In this document: positions 26,469 through 38,354 of the stretch, piece after piece
Numbering within the stretch: position 1 is the stretch's first letter
How the letters are laid out: each line of letters starts with the position of its first letter
Assembly: GCF_035943795.1 (NCBI RefSeq)
Contig: NZ_DASZBY010000085.1
Location: forward strand, 1-64,000
DNA length: 64,000 nucleotides
Direction: 5' to 3'
Origin: Aliidongia sp035943795
GTDB taxonomy: Bacteria; Pseudomonadota; Alphaproteobacteria; ATCC43930; CGMCC-115725
Notes under the pieces: model-generated
What the model was told of the DNA's origin: nothing
What the model saw: only the letters and a program-made list of their open reading frames with translations
Database searches by the model: none
Position numbers and translations under genes: made by a program

Positions 26469-27062
26469 TCAATCGATGCGCGTGTCCGTCGCGATCCAGT
26501 TAACCTCCCATGTCTTGCCGCCATCCGGCGAGAAGGCCTGTTCGAAGTGGCACGTCCTGGGAGTGATGTCGGAGATGACGAAGCGCACAAGGATGGCCCG
26601 GCCGTTCAGCGTTTCCTGGTCATAAAATTCGCCGCGGCCCTTCTCGAAAGCACCGACCGTGGGCGAGCCGAAGCCGCCGCCGCTGCTGTTGGCGAAATTG
26701 AGGCTCCATTGGCGCGAGACGGGATCATAAAGCCGAAGGGACAGGGCTTCGATATGCCCCGGCGGACCGTCGACCTCGAGCTCCAGCAGGTTGGCGCGAC
26801 CGTCCCAGACCTTTCGGACGGTCGTCGTGCCTTCGTACCCAACCCACGTCGTCGATCCGGTCAGCGGATGCACCAGGCGTGACAGGCTCGTCTTCCAAGT
26901 GCCGATCTCGAAATCGAAATCCTTCTGCCCGTCTTGCGGCACGGCCGGCCGCACCGCGCTTGACGGCGCCGCGGCGGAGGTCTGCGAGGCACAGCCCGAT
27001 AACGGCGGGAGGATGGCGACCAGGCCGCAGAGCAGAGTGCCGATCCGAAGCCGTCGTTTCAT
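26469..27062 (-). CDS. Putative lipoprotein, DUF1579-like
   Basis: A 197-residue exported protein. The N-terminus is a lipoprotein signal with lipobox LSGC (Cys near residue 23), followed by an Ala/Ser/Pro-rich spacer. The globular part begins FDFEIGTWKTSLSRL and contains repeated short beta-like segments of the lipocalin-like DUF1579 kind (GTW...., FEQAFSPDGGKTWEVNWI). Start chosen at the ATG at 27062 because it opens directly into the signal peptide; an ATG at 27119 would add 19 residues. It is monocistronic and convergent with mmsB. Function unknown. Confidence 0.72.
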   Translation of the reverse strand: MKRRLRIGTLLCGLVAILPPLSGCASQTSAAAPSSAVRPAVPQDGQKDFDFEIGTWKTSLSRLVHPLTGSTTWVGYEGTTTVRKVWDGRANLLELEVDGPPGHIEALSLRLYDPVSRQWSLNFANSSGGGFGSPTVGAFEKGRGEFYDQETLNGRAILVRFVISDITPRTCHFEQAFSPDGGKTWEVNWIATDTRID

Positions 27063-27208
27063 GGGGATGGGCTCGCAACTCTCTGAAAGAAAGGCCGCTC
27101 GCGTCTGCGGCATCGCCATTGACGATGGTGCGTTACCCTATGTCGTAGGAATGCAGCTCCGAAAGGACCACTCCTCGGAAAAACAACCGGTCCACTCGCC
27201 GCGACCGC

Positions 27209-27973
27209 TCAGAAATCGTCCTCATAGGCGGCGATGATCTTGCGGATGATACCGTCACGATTCATCTGTTCGACTGCCCGATTGATCCGTCCCAGAACCT
27301 CGGCCCCGTCGGGCCGGCTCTTCGCGATGGCCATGTAGTTCGGGTCGATCGCGATCGGCGTGGAATGGATCACCAGATTGCGCAGTTCGATGCCGGCGGC
27401 ACTGGCATTGAACATCACGGCCGGCGTGCCGCCCGACACGATTGCACCCTCGATCCGGCCGGCGACCAGCATCTTCAGGCGCTCGACATGGCCGCTGTCG
27501 CGCACCGCATTGAACGTGTCCAGCGCCGCCTCCAGCGAGGGACCGTAGCTGCTGCCACGCTGGATGCCGATCGTTCGGCCGGCGAGATCCTTCAGGCTCT
27601 CGAACGGAAAGTCGGCGCCGCGCCGGGTCACCAGCACGACACGATCCTCGAAGACCACATCGGAATATTCGAACAGCCGGTCACGGTCCGGCGTGTGGGA
27701 GAATGCAGTGATCACGCCCTCCCCGGCCTCGGCGGCGGCGACGGCGCGTGCCCAGGGAATTGCCTCGACTTCAGGCTCGTAGCCCGCGAGGCGCATCGCT
27801 TCGACGGAGATTTCCACCAGATAGCCGGTAGCTTTACCCTGGTCGAGATAGGTCTTGGGCGGCGTCTGCGAGCTGGTGAACAGGCGCAGATGGGGCAAAT
27901 CCCCCGCCATGGCGCCAGCGGAACCGGCACCCAGGAAACACGCGATCAGCGCCAGCAGACCGAAGCCGCGCAC
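27209..27973 (-). CDS. Periplasmic solute-binding protein, family 3-like, unpaired
   Basis: A 254-residue exported binding protein with a signal peptide (cleavage near AMA, residues 20-23). LPHLRLFTSSQTPPKTYLDQ and GYLVEISVEAMRLAGY match type-II amino-acid-like binding proteins, and IPWARAVAAAEAGEGVITAF is typical of the subgroup usually encoded without permeases. The end, INRAVEQMNRDGIIRKIIAA, is the standard family ending. The start codon is GTG at 27973. No transporter partner is nearby, as for the protein at 11441-12172. The ligand is unknown. Confidence 0.8.
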   Translation of the reverse strand: MRGFGLLALIACFLGAGSAGAMAGDLPHLRLFTSSQTPPKTYLDQGKATGYLVEISVEAMRLAGYEPEVEAIPWARAVAAAEAGEGVITAFSHTPDRDRLFEYSDVVFEDRVVLVTRRGADFPFESLKDLAGRTIGIQRGSSYGPSLEAALDTFNAVRDSGHVERLKMLVAGRIEGAIVSGGTPAVMFNASAAGIELRNLVIHSTPIAIDPNYMAIAKSRPDGAEVLGRINRAVEQMNRDGIIRKIIAAYEDDF

Positions 27974-28146
27974 TGCACCTCTCCCATACCGGCGACCGAC
28001 GCTTCCCGATGGAGCGTCCTCTCACTCCAAACCGCGGCCACGGCCGCGCGGACAGCTTGCCCGACAAGGATTGACGGAATCCTACCGGCCGCGCGACTTC
28101 TGAAAGCCAGCTGCAATCCGTACCGGCAAGCCGGTCGATGCTCGCG

Positions 28147-28182
28147 AAAAACAAAAATGGCCGGAACCTGAGGTCCGACCAT
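28147..28182 (-). terminator. Rho-independent terminator of ssb
   Basis: On the minus strand ATGGTCGGA pairs with TCCGGCCAT (one G-T pair, one interior mismatch beyond) around a short loop, followed by TTTTTGTTTTT. It begins 27 bases after the ssb stop. Confidence 0.85.
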
Positions 28183-28209
28183 TCTTGCAACATCAGATTT
28201 TGGAAAGGC

Positions 28210-28749
28210 TCAGAACGGGATCTCGTCATCGAGATCGGTCGCTGGGGCAGGCCCGCCGCCACCGCTACGCCCACCGCCGCCGCCCCCGCTGGAGCTGCCG
28301 CGCGACCCACCGCCATAGCCGCCACCTCCGCCACCGCTACTGTAGCCGCCGCCTTCGTCGTCGCCGAACTCACCGCCGCCGCCGCCGCCGCCACCCTGGC
28401 GGCTGTCGAGCATGGTGAGCTCGCCGCGGAACTTCTGCAGCACGACCTCGGTCGTGTAGCGCTCCTGACCGGAATTATCCGTCCATTTCCGGGTTTGCAG
28501 CGCGCCCTCGATATAGACCTTGGCGCCCTTCTTCACGTACCGCTCGACCACGTCGACCAGGCGATCGTTGAAGATCACCACGCGATGCCATTCGGTGCGC
28601 TCCTTGCGCTCGCCTGACGTGCGATCCTTCCAGTTTTCCGAGGTCGCAATCGTCAGACTGGCGACCTTGGTGCCGTCGTTGGTCGAGCGGATCTCGGGGT
28701 CCTTGCCGAGATTGCCGATCAAAATGACCTTGTTCACCGAACCGGCCAT
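28210..28749 (-). CDS. ssb: Single-stranded DNA-binding protein
   Basis: A 179-residue SSB. The OB-fold occupies residues 1-110 (GSVNKVILIGNLGKDPEIR; WHRVVIFN; VYIEGALQTRKW). A very Gly/Ser-rich linker of about 55 residues follows, then the conserved acidic tip DLDDEIPF, which recruits repair and replication partners. It coats single-stranded DNA as a tetramer. It lies downstream of a PEP-carboxylase-like gene on the same strand and ends at a terminator. Confidence 0.97.
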   Translation of the reverse strand: MAGSVNKVILIGNLGKDPEIRSTNDGTKVASLTIATSENWKDRTSGERKERTEWHRVVIFNDRLVDVVERYVKKGAKVYIEGALQTRKWTDNSGQERYTTEVVLQKFRGELTMLDSRQGGGGGGGGEFGDDEGGGYSSGGGGGGYGGGSRGSSSGGGGGGRSGGGGPAPATDLDDEIPF

Positions 28750-28823
28750 GAAACACCCCTATGCGCCATTGAAATCGATGCTCATGAGGTAGGCTGGAAG
28801 ACCCGGGCGACGCAAGCCCGAGT

Positions 28824-31814
28824 TTACCCGACCGCGCCGATTTGATAGGCGATGGCGTTCGACAGGCGCAGCACCTGGGCATAGAGCGCCAGCAGCGGAT
28901 CGAATAGGGTTTCATGCTCGCGCGCGTAGCCCTGGGCCGCCTCACCCTCGTAGGTCGAGGGCTCGTCGCTGCCCGCCGCCGCCGGCACCGCGCCATCGTC
29001 GACCTTGGGGAAAATCTCCTTCAGCAGCTGCACCGCGCCCGGCACGTCGAGCCGGATCAACCGGGTCACGATGTCGGCCCGCATCAGGCCGTGGTGCGGC
29101 GAGAAATCCGGTACATGCATGGCCAGCAGGTAGATCCGGTGGATGAGCGCCAGGCGCACGACATGCAACAGGACGAGTGTGTGCTGGCGATCGGGCTCCA
29201 GCTTGCCTTCGAGCCCGCCGCCATAGGCGCCGGCCCGGTCGGTCAGGTCGAGGAAATCCGCCTGCAGTCTCCGATAGAGCTTGATCAGCGCCGGATGCAG
29301 GTCGAGCCGTTCCAAGGCACTCGACACGCCGCGCAGCTCCATCGCCCGCTCCGGCCGCCGGGTCCGGGCCGAGCGCGACAGCCACATGCCGGGATTGAGC
29401 GTGTCGATATGGGCGCGCAGCACGTCGAGGTCGCTGAAGCCCAGTGCCGTCTCGACCATGACCATGGCGCGGCGGAAGCGCGGCGAGCGCTGACACAGCT
29501 CGTCGAATAATTCCGGATCCTTGGCCCGCGCGCGGCCGACGCCGAACAGCGTGTTGGCCAGCAAGCCCAGCTGCTGCAGGATCGCGTTGTTCGGGATCGC
29601 GCGGATCTGCGAGACATGGGTCACTTCCATGGCGCGCGCCGAACCGTCGTGCTGGCGCTTGGTCGGGCGCGAGCCGGTGCGCGGCACCAGGTTGGCGCCG
29701 TAGGCGCTGACCAGGACCGCGTAGTTCGGATCCTCGACCAGGCTCTCGAACAGCTGCTGGATGGTCGCGAAGAATTCGACCGCATAGTCGTTCTCGCGAT
29801 AGATCGGGTCGTCGATCGCTTCGGGGTCGGGCAACAGCATGGTTTCGAACACGCCGCGCATCACCGCCAGCGCCGAGGCGAAACCCATGAACGGCAGGAA
29901 GCCGTCGCCACCCTGGAAGCTCACCTCCTCCTTCACCGCGATGCCGAATTTCTCGAAATTGGCGCGCGTCACCGGCGGGCTGACATAGCGCAACCGGTCG
30001 GCCAGGCTGGACGGATGGCCGCCGCGGCCGATCGATTCACCATGGGTGTTGAACAGCACGATCTGCACGTCGGTCAGTTCGTGACGCTCCAACAGTCCGG
30101 CAAGGCGCAGGCGCAGCCGCTCGATCATGAAGGTCGCCGCCATCTGGCCGAGGTAGCGCCCGGAATCGGAGAAGCCGAACTGCACGGTCAACCGGCCGGT
30201 GCGCTTCAGATAGTCCTTGTAGTGCGGACTGCGCAGGGCCTCCTCGATGATGCCGTCGCCGCGCTCCAGCGCCTCGGCGGTCTCGTAGAGCGGCGAAATC
30301 TCGACCTGGTCCTCGACGCCGAACAGGCGGGCGTAATAGAGCGCGGTCAGCAAGGTGAAGCCGGCCTCGGTCTCGGCGATCAGGAAGCGGACCGGCGTGT
30401 CGGCATCGACGTATTTCACCATCTGCCGTACGATCATGAACAGGCGCTTGGCGGTCGCCCGCTCGGCCATCAGGTCGGCGAAATTGACCGTCACCGGCGT
30501 GACCGACCCCAGCAGGTCGTTGATCGCATTGTGATAGCTGCGCCGATGGCTCGGATCGTTCGGCGCCGTCTCCATGCCGACCTGCTTGCGGATGGCATTG
30601 TGCAACTGGGTCGCGTTCAGGCGAACATGAGTATGGGCCAGGCCCAGCCCGTGGCTGGCGAGGCTGGCGTCGAGCGTGACGAGGTCGCGCTGGATCGTCC
30701 GATCCTCGGTCGCGGCCAGTGCCGCCGCGACGACCGCCCGCAGCGGCGCCGCCGTGACCAGCCCGGCCTCTCGCCCGGTGACGAACAGATGGGACAGGTC
30801 GCCGACCCGTTCCGGATGGCCGGCGACTGCGGCCAGCAGGACCTGCTGCTGCTCGACCATCGTGACGGCCCCGTCCAGCAGCGTTCCGGCCGGTGCCAAG
30901 GCGTCGGCGACGGCCGGGTCGGCCCCGCCGATCCGCGCGATCGCGAGCTGATGGCGCTTCAACTGCGCGAGCTTGACGCCGAGACGCTTCGCCACCGTAT
31001 CGCTCCAGGCGATGTCGGTTCGGCCGTCCAGGTCGTAGCCGACCCAGGAGGCCGCCGTGATCAGGTTCGGCCGCAGCTGGCTCCAATGGTCGGGATAGAG
31101 TTCGGCCGCGACGTCGAGCACGATCTCGTTGGTCCGGTCCAGCGCGTCCTGGATGTGGCCCAGCGCCTCGATCGAGAAATCATGCTCGACCGCGAGCGTC
31201 AGGTTGCCGGGCGGCAGGTGATCGGCGTTCATGACCTCGCGCAACGTATCGGCGCCGGCCGACGCCCCCAGCGGACCGCCCGCCTCCTCGCGACCCGTCG
31301 CCATGCGCATCAGCGCGCGCGACAGCTCGATCTTCATGCCGAAGGTCGGGTGCGCGGTCAGCACGATGCCCAGCACGGCGCGCTCGATCCGCGTACGAAA
31401 CGCGTCGAACGACAGCAGCGGCGTGCCGGCGATCGTCCGCACCACGGCAGCGATCGCGAGCGCATTCGCCTGGGGATCAGTATCGCCCAGATAGCGCACC
31501 TGCCGGTCGACCCGATCGGCGAAGGATTTGACCGACAACCGCTGCACCAGCTGGTCGATCGCTTCGGGCGACGCCTGCCCACCGTCCATCATGCGTGAGA
31601 TCTCGAGCGCCATCAGCAGGATCGGATTGCCGAATGGATCGACCTCCGCCTGCTCCGCCAGCACGAAGAGTCGCTCGCGCAACAGCCGTTCGAGCGTCGC
31701 GCCATCCGCCGTGGAGGCCGCCGATCCGGCCAGCAGCGCCCGCAGGCGCGAAGCCAGCATGCTGCGTTGCACGCGATCGAAATCAGCTCTTTCGGCCCCT
31801 GAATCAGCAAGCAT
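28824..31814 (-). CDS. Divergent phosphoenolpyruvate carboxylase-like protein
   Basis: A 996-residue protein with the overall length and motif order of PEP carboxylase but with altered active-site motifs. LTAHPTFGMK keeps the catalytic His (H155) of LTAHPTE. SWVGYDLDGRTD replaces SWIGGDRDGNP. FGFSDSGRYLG replaces GYSDSAKDAG, losing the lysine. NTHGESIGRGGHP replaces FHGRGGTVGRGGGP, losing the first arginine but keeping GRGG. IRAIPNNA replaces RAIPW. It ends IGAVG where enzymes end RNTG. It may be an atypical carboxylase or a paralogue with another role. The ATG at 31814 is used; ATG 31850 is an alternative. ssb lies downstream and uvrA is divergent. Confidence 0.75.
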   Translation of the reverse strand: MLADSGAERADFDRVQRSMLASRLRALLAGSAASTADGATLERLLRERLFVLAEQAEVDPFGNPILLMALEISRMMDGGQASPEAIDQLVQRLSVKSFADRVDRQVRYLGDTDPQANALAIAAVVRTIAGTPLLSFDAFRTRIERAVLGIVLTAHPTFGMKIELSRALMRMATGREEAGGPLGASAGADTLREVMNADHLPPGNLTLAVEHDFSIEALGHIQDALDRTNEIVLDVAAELYPDHWSQLRPNLITAASWVGYDLDGRTDIAWSDTVAKRLGVKLAQLKRHQLAIARIGGADPAVADALAPAGTLLDGAVTMVEQQQVLLAAVAGHPERVGDLSHLFVTGREAGLVTAAPLRAVVAAALAATEDRTIQRDLVTLDASLASHGLGLAHTHVRLNATQLHNAIRKQVGMETAPNDPSHRRSYHNAINDLLGSVTPVTVNFADLMAERATAKRLFMIVRQMVKYVDADTPVRFLIAETEAGFTLLTALYYARLFGVEDQVEISPLYETAEALERGDGIIEEALRSPHYKDYLKRTGRLTVQFGFSDSGRYLGQMAATFMIERLRLRLAGLLERHELTDVQIVLFNTHGESIGRGGHPSSLADRLRYVSPPVTRANFEKFGIAVKEEVSFQGGDGFLPFMGFASALAVMRGVFETMLLPDPEAIDDPIYRENDYAVEFFATIQQLFESLVEDPNYAVLVSAYGANLVPRTGSRPTKRQHDGSARAMEVTHVSQIRAIPNNAILQQLGLLANTLFGVGRARAKDPELFDELCQRSPRFRRAMVMVETALGFSDLDVLRAHIDTLNPGMWLSRSARTRRPERAMELRGVSSALERLDLHPALIKLYRRLQADFLDLTDRAGAYGGGLEGKLEPDRQHTLVLLHVVRLALIHRIYLLAMHVPDFSPHHGLMRADIVTRLIRLDVPGAVQLLKEIFPKVDDGAVPAAAGSDEPSTYEGEAAQGYAREHETLFDPLLALYAQVLRLSNAIAYQIGAVG

Positions 31815-32040
31815 TAGTTTCTCACGACATGGAAATTTGTAACTTTCCATCTTATCGCATTGTGCAGTGCACTTCAGCAAGCGTCCGACGAAACCGCGGC
31901 CCGCAAGATAGGTTTTGCTCTATGGCCAACATGTTGTACCGTGGTCCTGTTTTGTTCTCGTCGTGCAGGACAGACATGAGTCGATTTTCCGGGCCGTCGC
32001 CCCATATAGTCACGCGACCCCCATACGGAAGAATTTCCTG

Positions 32041-34893
<2,853 letters not shown>

Positions 34894-35045
34894 GGACAGG
34901 CGCCGGTCGGGCGGCTCCCGCAGGTCCGGACGTGACGATCATGGCCGAAAGCTGGTGATGCCGCATGGCCTCGGATCCCGTTGCCTGTCCCTGCCTGCGG
35001 CGACCAGAATGACCGGCGATGAAGCGGCGTTAAACCCCGCCCACG

Positions 35046-35807
35046 CTAGCGCCGCCCGCCGTCCACGACCAGCACCTGCCCGGTCACCATCGGATGGACC
35101 GCCAGGAACAGGATCGCCTCAGCGATTTCCGCCGGCTGGACCAGCCGGTCGAGCAGCGTGATCGCCCGGGTCCGTGCTTTGCGGTCTTCGGGCCAATCCT
35201 TGGTCCAGGGCGAGTCGACCAGGCCGGGCGCCACCGCATTGACCCGGACGTCGGGGGCCAGCGCGCGCGCCAGGCTCTTGGTCAGGTTGATCAGCCCGGC
35301 CTTGGACGCCCCGTAAGCGATCGAGCTGCCCGCCTGATCGAGGCCGGCGACCGAGGCGGTATTGACGATGGCGCCCCGAGCAGCTTTCAGCGCCGGCGCC
35401 GCGGCATGGGCACAGCGGAACGGACCGATGAGGTTGGTCGCGAGGATCGTTTGCCAGAACGCCTCGTCCATCCGGTCGAGATCGGCGAAATCGACGGGAA
35501 CGGCGGCAGCGGGCGTGCCGGCATTGTTGATCAGAATATCGAGCCCGCCGAGCTGGTCGACGGCCGCCACGACCATGCGCTCCGCCTCGCCGGCCAGGGC
35601 CACGCTACCGGGGGCGGCAACGACGTCGAAGCCTTGCCCGCTCAATTCGCCCAACACGTCGGCGGCGCGCGGATCATCGGCCAGATGATTGACCGCGACG
35701 CGGGCGCCGCACCGCGCCAGCAGTTCGACCGTCGCGCGGCCGATACCGGAAATGCCGCCGGTTACCAGCGCCCGCTTGCCCGACAGATCTGCCTTCAACA
35801 TCTTCAT
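35046..35807 (-). CDS. SDR-family oxidoreductase
   Basis: A 253-residue classical short-chain dehydrogenase/reductase. The Rossmann motif is TGGISGIGRA, the structural motif NNAG follows at about residue 92, and the catalytic residues are Ser in NTASVAG and Tyr/Lys in YGASKAG. A hydrophobic C-terminus ending QVLVVDGGRR is typical. HLADDP after the second beta strand suggests no strong NADP-binding basic patch, so cofactor preference is unclear. It is monocistronic, convergent with uvrA. The substrate is unknown. Confidence 0.88.
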   Translation of the reverse strand: MKMLKADLSGKRALVTGGISGIGRATVELLARCGARVAVNHLADDPRAADVLGELSGQGFDVVAAPGSVALAGEAERMVVAAVDQLGGLDILINNAGTPAAAVPVDFADLDRMDEAFWQTILATNLIGPFRCAHAAAPALKAARGAIVNTASVAGLDQAGSSIAYGASKAGLINLTKSLARALAPDVRVNAVAPGLVDSPWTKDWPEDRKARTRAITLLDRLVQPAEIAEAILFLAVHPMVTGQVLVVDGGRR

Positions 35808-35994
35808 TTTCCCTCTGGTCGATCGGTCGCAGCGGTCTAGATGGCGGACCAGGCGCTTATTCCTACGGGCGACCGATAGTGGCGCCCCTAGTGCAACAGG
35901 GTTTACACCGAGTTAACACAAATGGGCTCCAATGGCAGCCAGCAGAAACCGCTTGCGGAAATCGGTTGTTGATGAGGGCGCCCGCACGTGAGGC

Positions 35995-37230
35995 ATGATG
36001 TCTAGGTCAGGTCAGGAAGAAATTTCGTCGGACCAGGAGTATCGGCTCCTGGAGCAGGTCGACCGCTTGTCGCGTCATCGCGAAGGCCGTCGCGCTGTTC
36101 ATATCCACTTGTCCCGGCTTCGCTCGGAAAACCGGCGCGACCATCATCTGCGCATTGCCGCCAGCACGTTCGAGAACCAGGTCCGGTCGTTCGAAGGCCA
36201 GATGTTTCGCCTGGCCAACCAGGACCTGTTCTTCATCTACCGCGACGTCGATCCGAGCGAGATCGACGAGGCGGTCATGCGCCTGCGCTACCTGTTCACG
36301 GACGACCCGCTGGTGCAGGACAGCGACGAGGTCGACGGCTTTTGCACCTGGTACGACCTGGAAAGGCAGTATAACGACCTGCGCGCCGTCGCCCAGGCGC
36401 TCTACGAAGACGTCCAGAAGCGCCAGAAGCGCCTGGCGCAGATCGCCGGTACCGGCGGTGCCCACGGCGCCAAGACGCCGATCAATGCCCATCGCCTGGG
36501 CGAGCTCATCGACATCATCGCCAAGGCCGACCTGTCCAACCTGCTGCGCCGGCAGGCGGTCTTCGCGATCCTGTCGACCCAGGCGCCCCAGCCTCTGTTC
36601 CGCGAGCTGTTCATCTCGATCGGCGACCTGCAGAAGCTGGTGCTGCCGAACTACGACATCCTGGCCAACCGCTGGCTGTTCCAGTACCTGACCGAGACGC
36701 TCGACAAGCGCATGCTGGCGATGCTGGGCAAGAACGACGACCCGGCGATCTCCAACTCCTTCAGCGTCAATCTCAACGTCTCGACCATCCTGTCCAAGGA
36801 ATTCATGGCCTTCGACAGTTCGCTCAAGGCCGGTGCACGCGGCACGATCGTGATCGAGCTGCAGATGCTCGACGTCTATGCCGACATCGCCGCCTTCACC
36901 TTCGCCCGCGATTTCGCCCGCGAGCGCGGCTATCGCCTGTGCCTCGACGGGCTGAACGAGCTGACCCTGCCGGTCGTCGACCGCGAGCAACTGGGCATCG
37001 ACCTCGTCAAGCTGCAGTGGAAATCCAACATGGGCGACGATCGCCTGCCCGAGAAAAAAGCCAAGATCCGCGACATGGTCGAACGAACCGGCAAGACCAA
37101 GGTCATCATGTGCCACGTCGACAATGAAGACGCGCTGCGTTTCGGGCATAGCATCGGCATCGCCATGTATCAGGGCCGCTTCATCGACCAACTGGTCGCC
37201 CCGCGGACCGCGACCGGCCGGCCCCGCTGA
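35995..37230 (+). CDS. Degenerate EAL-domain-like protein
   Basis: A 411-residue soluble protein. The N-terminal half is helical and charged, with a recognisable segment FEGQMFRLANQDLFFIYRDV and following VMRLRYLF. The C-terminal 140 residues follow the order of an EAL phosphodiesterase fold: IVIELQMLDVYADI, then RGYRLCLDGLNELTLP, LVKLQWKS, and finally GIAMYQGRFIDQLVAP where active enzymes have QGYLFGKP. The EAL triplet itself and the acidic metal ligands are not apparent, so a cyclic-di-GMP hydrolase activity is unlikely; binding or a protein-interaction role is possible. ATG-ATG at 35995/35998; GTGAGG before them fits the second better. It is monocistronic. Confidence 0.7.
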   Translation: MMSRSGQEEISSDQEYRLLEQVDRLSRHREGRRAVHIHLSRLRSENRRDHHLRIAASTFENQVRSFEGQMFRLANQDLFFIYRDVDPSEIDEAVMRLRYLFTDDPLVQDSDEVDGFCTWYDLERQYNDLRAVAQALYEDVQKRQKRLAQIAGTGGAHGAKTPINAHRLGELIDIIAKADLSNLLRRQAVFAILSTQAPQPLFRELFISIGDLQKLVLPNYDILANRWLFQYLTETLDKRMLAMLGKNDDPAISNSFSVNLNVSTILSKEFMAFDSSLKAGARGTIVIELQMLDVYADIAAFTFARDFARERGYRLCLDGLNELTLPVVDREQLGIDLVKLQWKSNMGDDRLPEKKAKIRDMVERTGKTKVIMCHVDNEDALRFGHSIGIAMYQGRFIDQLVAPRTATGRPR

Positions 37231-37286
37231 CGGTTTTCCGGCACGGGCGCTTGTGAGGGCAGGCACGATCCCTTAGTTTCATCCGA

Positions 37287-38342
37287 ATGAGCAGTTCGTC
37301 CCCCGCGGCCGCGGCCGCCGGCCTCACCTTTCCCCAAGCGACGCCGCCGGAGCCCGGCGGCCTGGTGGAAATCGCACCGGGCGTACTCTGGCTGCGATTG
37401 GCCCTGCCCTTCGCGCTCAATCATGTGAACATCTACCTGATCGAGGATGACGGCGGCTGGGCCGTGCTCGACACGGGCCTGGGCGACGACGAGACGCGCG
37501 CCGCCTGGGAGGCGGTGCTGGCCGGCCCCCTCGCCGGCAGCCGGCTTACCCGCCTGATCGTCACGCATTTCCATCCCGATCACGTCGGACTCGCCGGCTG
37601 GCTGTGCGAGCGCCATGGCTTGGCCCTGCACATGAGCCAGACCGAGTACCTGTTCAGCCTGTCGATCCAACTCGACCGGGCCGGCACGGCGGACGAGCAG
37701 CTGCGCGTGTTCCACCGCACGACCGGCCTCAACGAGGAACAGATCGAGCAGGTCGTCGGCCGCGGCCACAGCTACCTGAAGCGGACCACGGGCCTGCCGC
37801 CGACCTTCCTGCGCCTCATGGCCGGCGACCGGTTGGATCTGGGCGGCCGGGGCTTCGATGTCTCGACCGGCGGCGGCCACGCACCGGAGCAGGTCATGTT
37901 GTTTCAACCCGAGTCGAAACTGTTCTTTTCGGCGGACCAGGTGCTGGCCAAGATCTCGCCCAACGTCAGTGTCTGGTCGATGGAACCGGAGGCCGACCCG
38001 CTCGGCCTGTATCTGTCGTCCCTGGCCGAAATCCGGGCGACCCTGCCCGAAGACGCCTTCGTGGTCGCGTGCCATAACCTGCCGTTCTACGGCCTGCATC
38101 GCCGGATCGACGAGCTGGCGGCCCATCACCAGCAGCGCTGTGGTGAAATTCTCGACGCCTGCCGGGCGGAGCCGAAAAGCGCCGCCGACATCATCCCGAT
38201 CCTGTTCCGGCGCCCGCTCGATGCCCATCAGACCGGCTTCGCGGTCGGCGAGGTCGTGGCCCATCTGAACTACATGATGCGCCGCCGGGAGCTGTCGCGC
38301 GAAACCGGGCGCGACGGCATCCATCTCTACCGCGTCCGCTAG
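37287..38342 (+). CDS. MBL-fold metallohydrolase
   Basis: A 351-residue metallo-beta-lactamase-fold hydrolase. The first metal site is HFHPDHVG (around residue 93), with later ligands in GGGHAPEQV, FSADQVL and ACHNLPFYGLH, so the binuclear site is intact. A helical C-terminal domain of about 80 residues follows the fold. It is the first gene of a five-gene unit: the next gene begins 12 bases after its stop and the rest overlap. The neighbours all act on CoA esters, which suggests a thioester or lactone substrate, but this is inference. Confidence 0.85.
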   Translation: MSSSSPAAAAAGLTFPQATPPEPGGLVEIAPGVLWLRLALPFALNHVNIYLIEDDGGWAVLDTGLGDDETRAAWEAVLAGPLAGSRLTRLIVTHFHPDHVGLAGWLCERHGLALHMSQTEYLFSLSIQLDRAGTADEQLRVFHRTTGLNEEQIEQVVGRGHSYLKRTTGLPPTFLRLMAGDRLDLGGRGFDVSTGGGHAPEQVMLFQPESKLFFSADQVLAKISPNVSVWSMEPEADPLGLYLSSLAEIRATLPEDAFVVACHNLPFYGLHRRIDELAAHHQQRCGEILDACRAEPKSAADIIPILFRRPLDAHQTGFAVGEVVAHLNYMMRRRELSRETGRDGIHLYRVR

Positions 38343-38354
38343 AAAGGCCCGCCC

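Noticed and set aside
28235..28400. Apparent short tandem DNA repeats of CCGCCG/CCACC type
   Set aside because: They encode the Gly/Ser-rich linker of SSB and reflect codon use, not a separate repeat element.
31933..31947. Possible LexA box (GTTG-N7-GTCC) upstream of uvrA
   Set aside because: Two of the eight bases differ from the alphaproteobacterial GTTC-N7-GTTC consensus, too weak to call without a genome-wide model.
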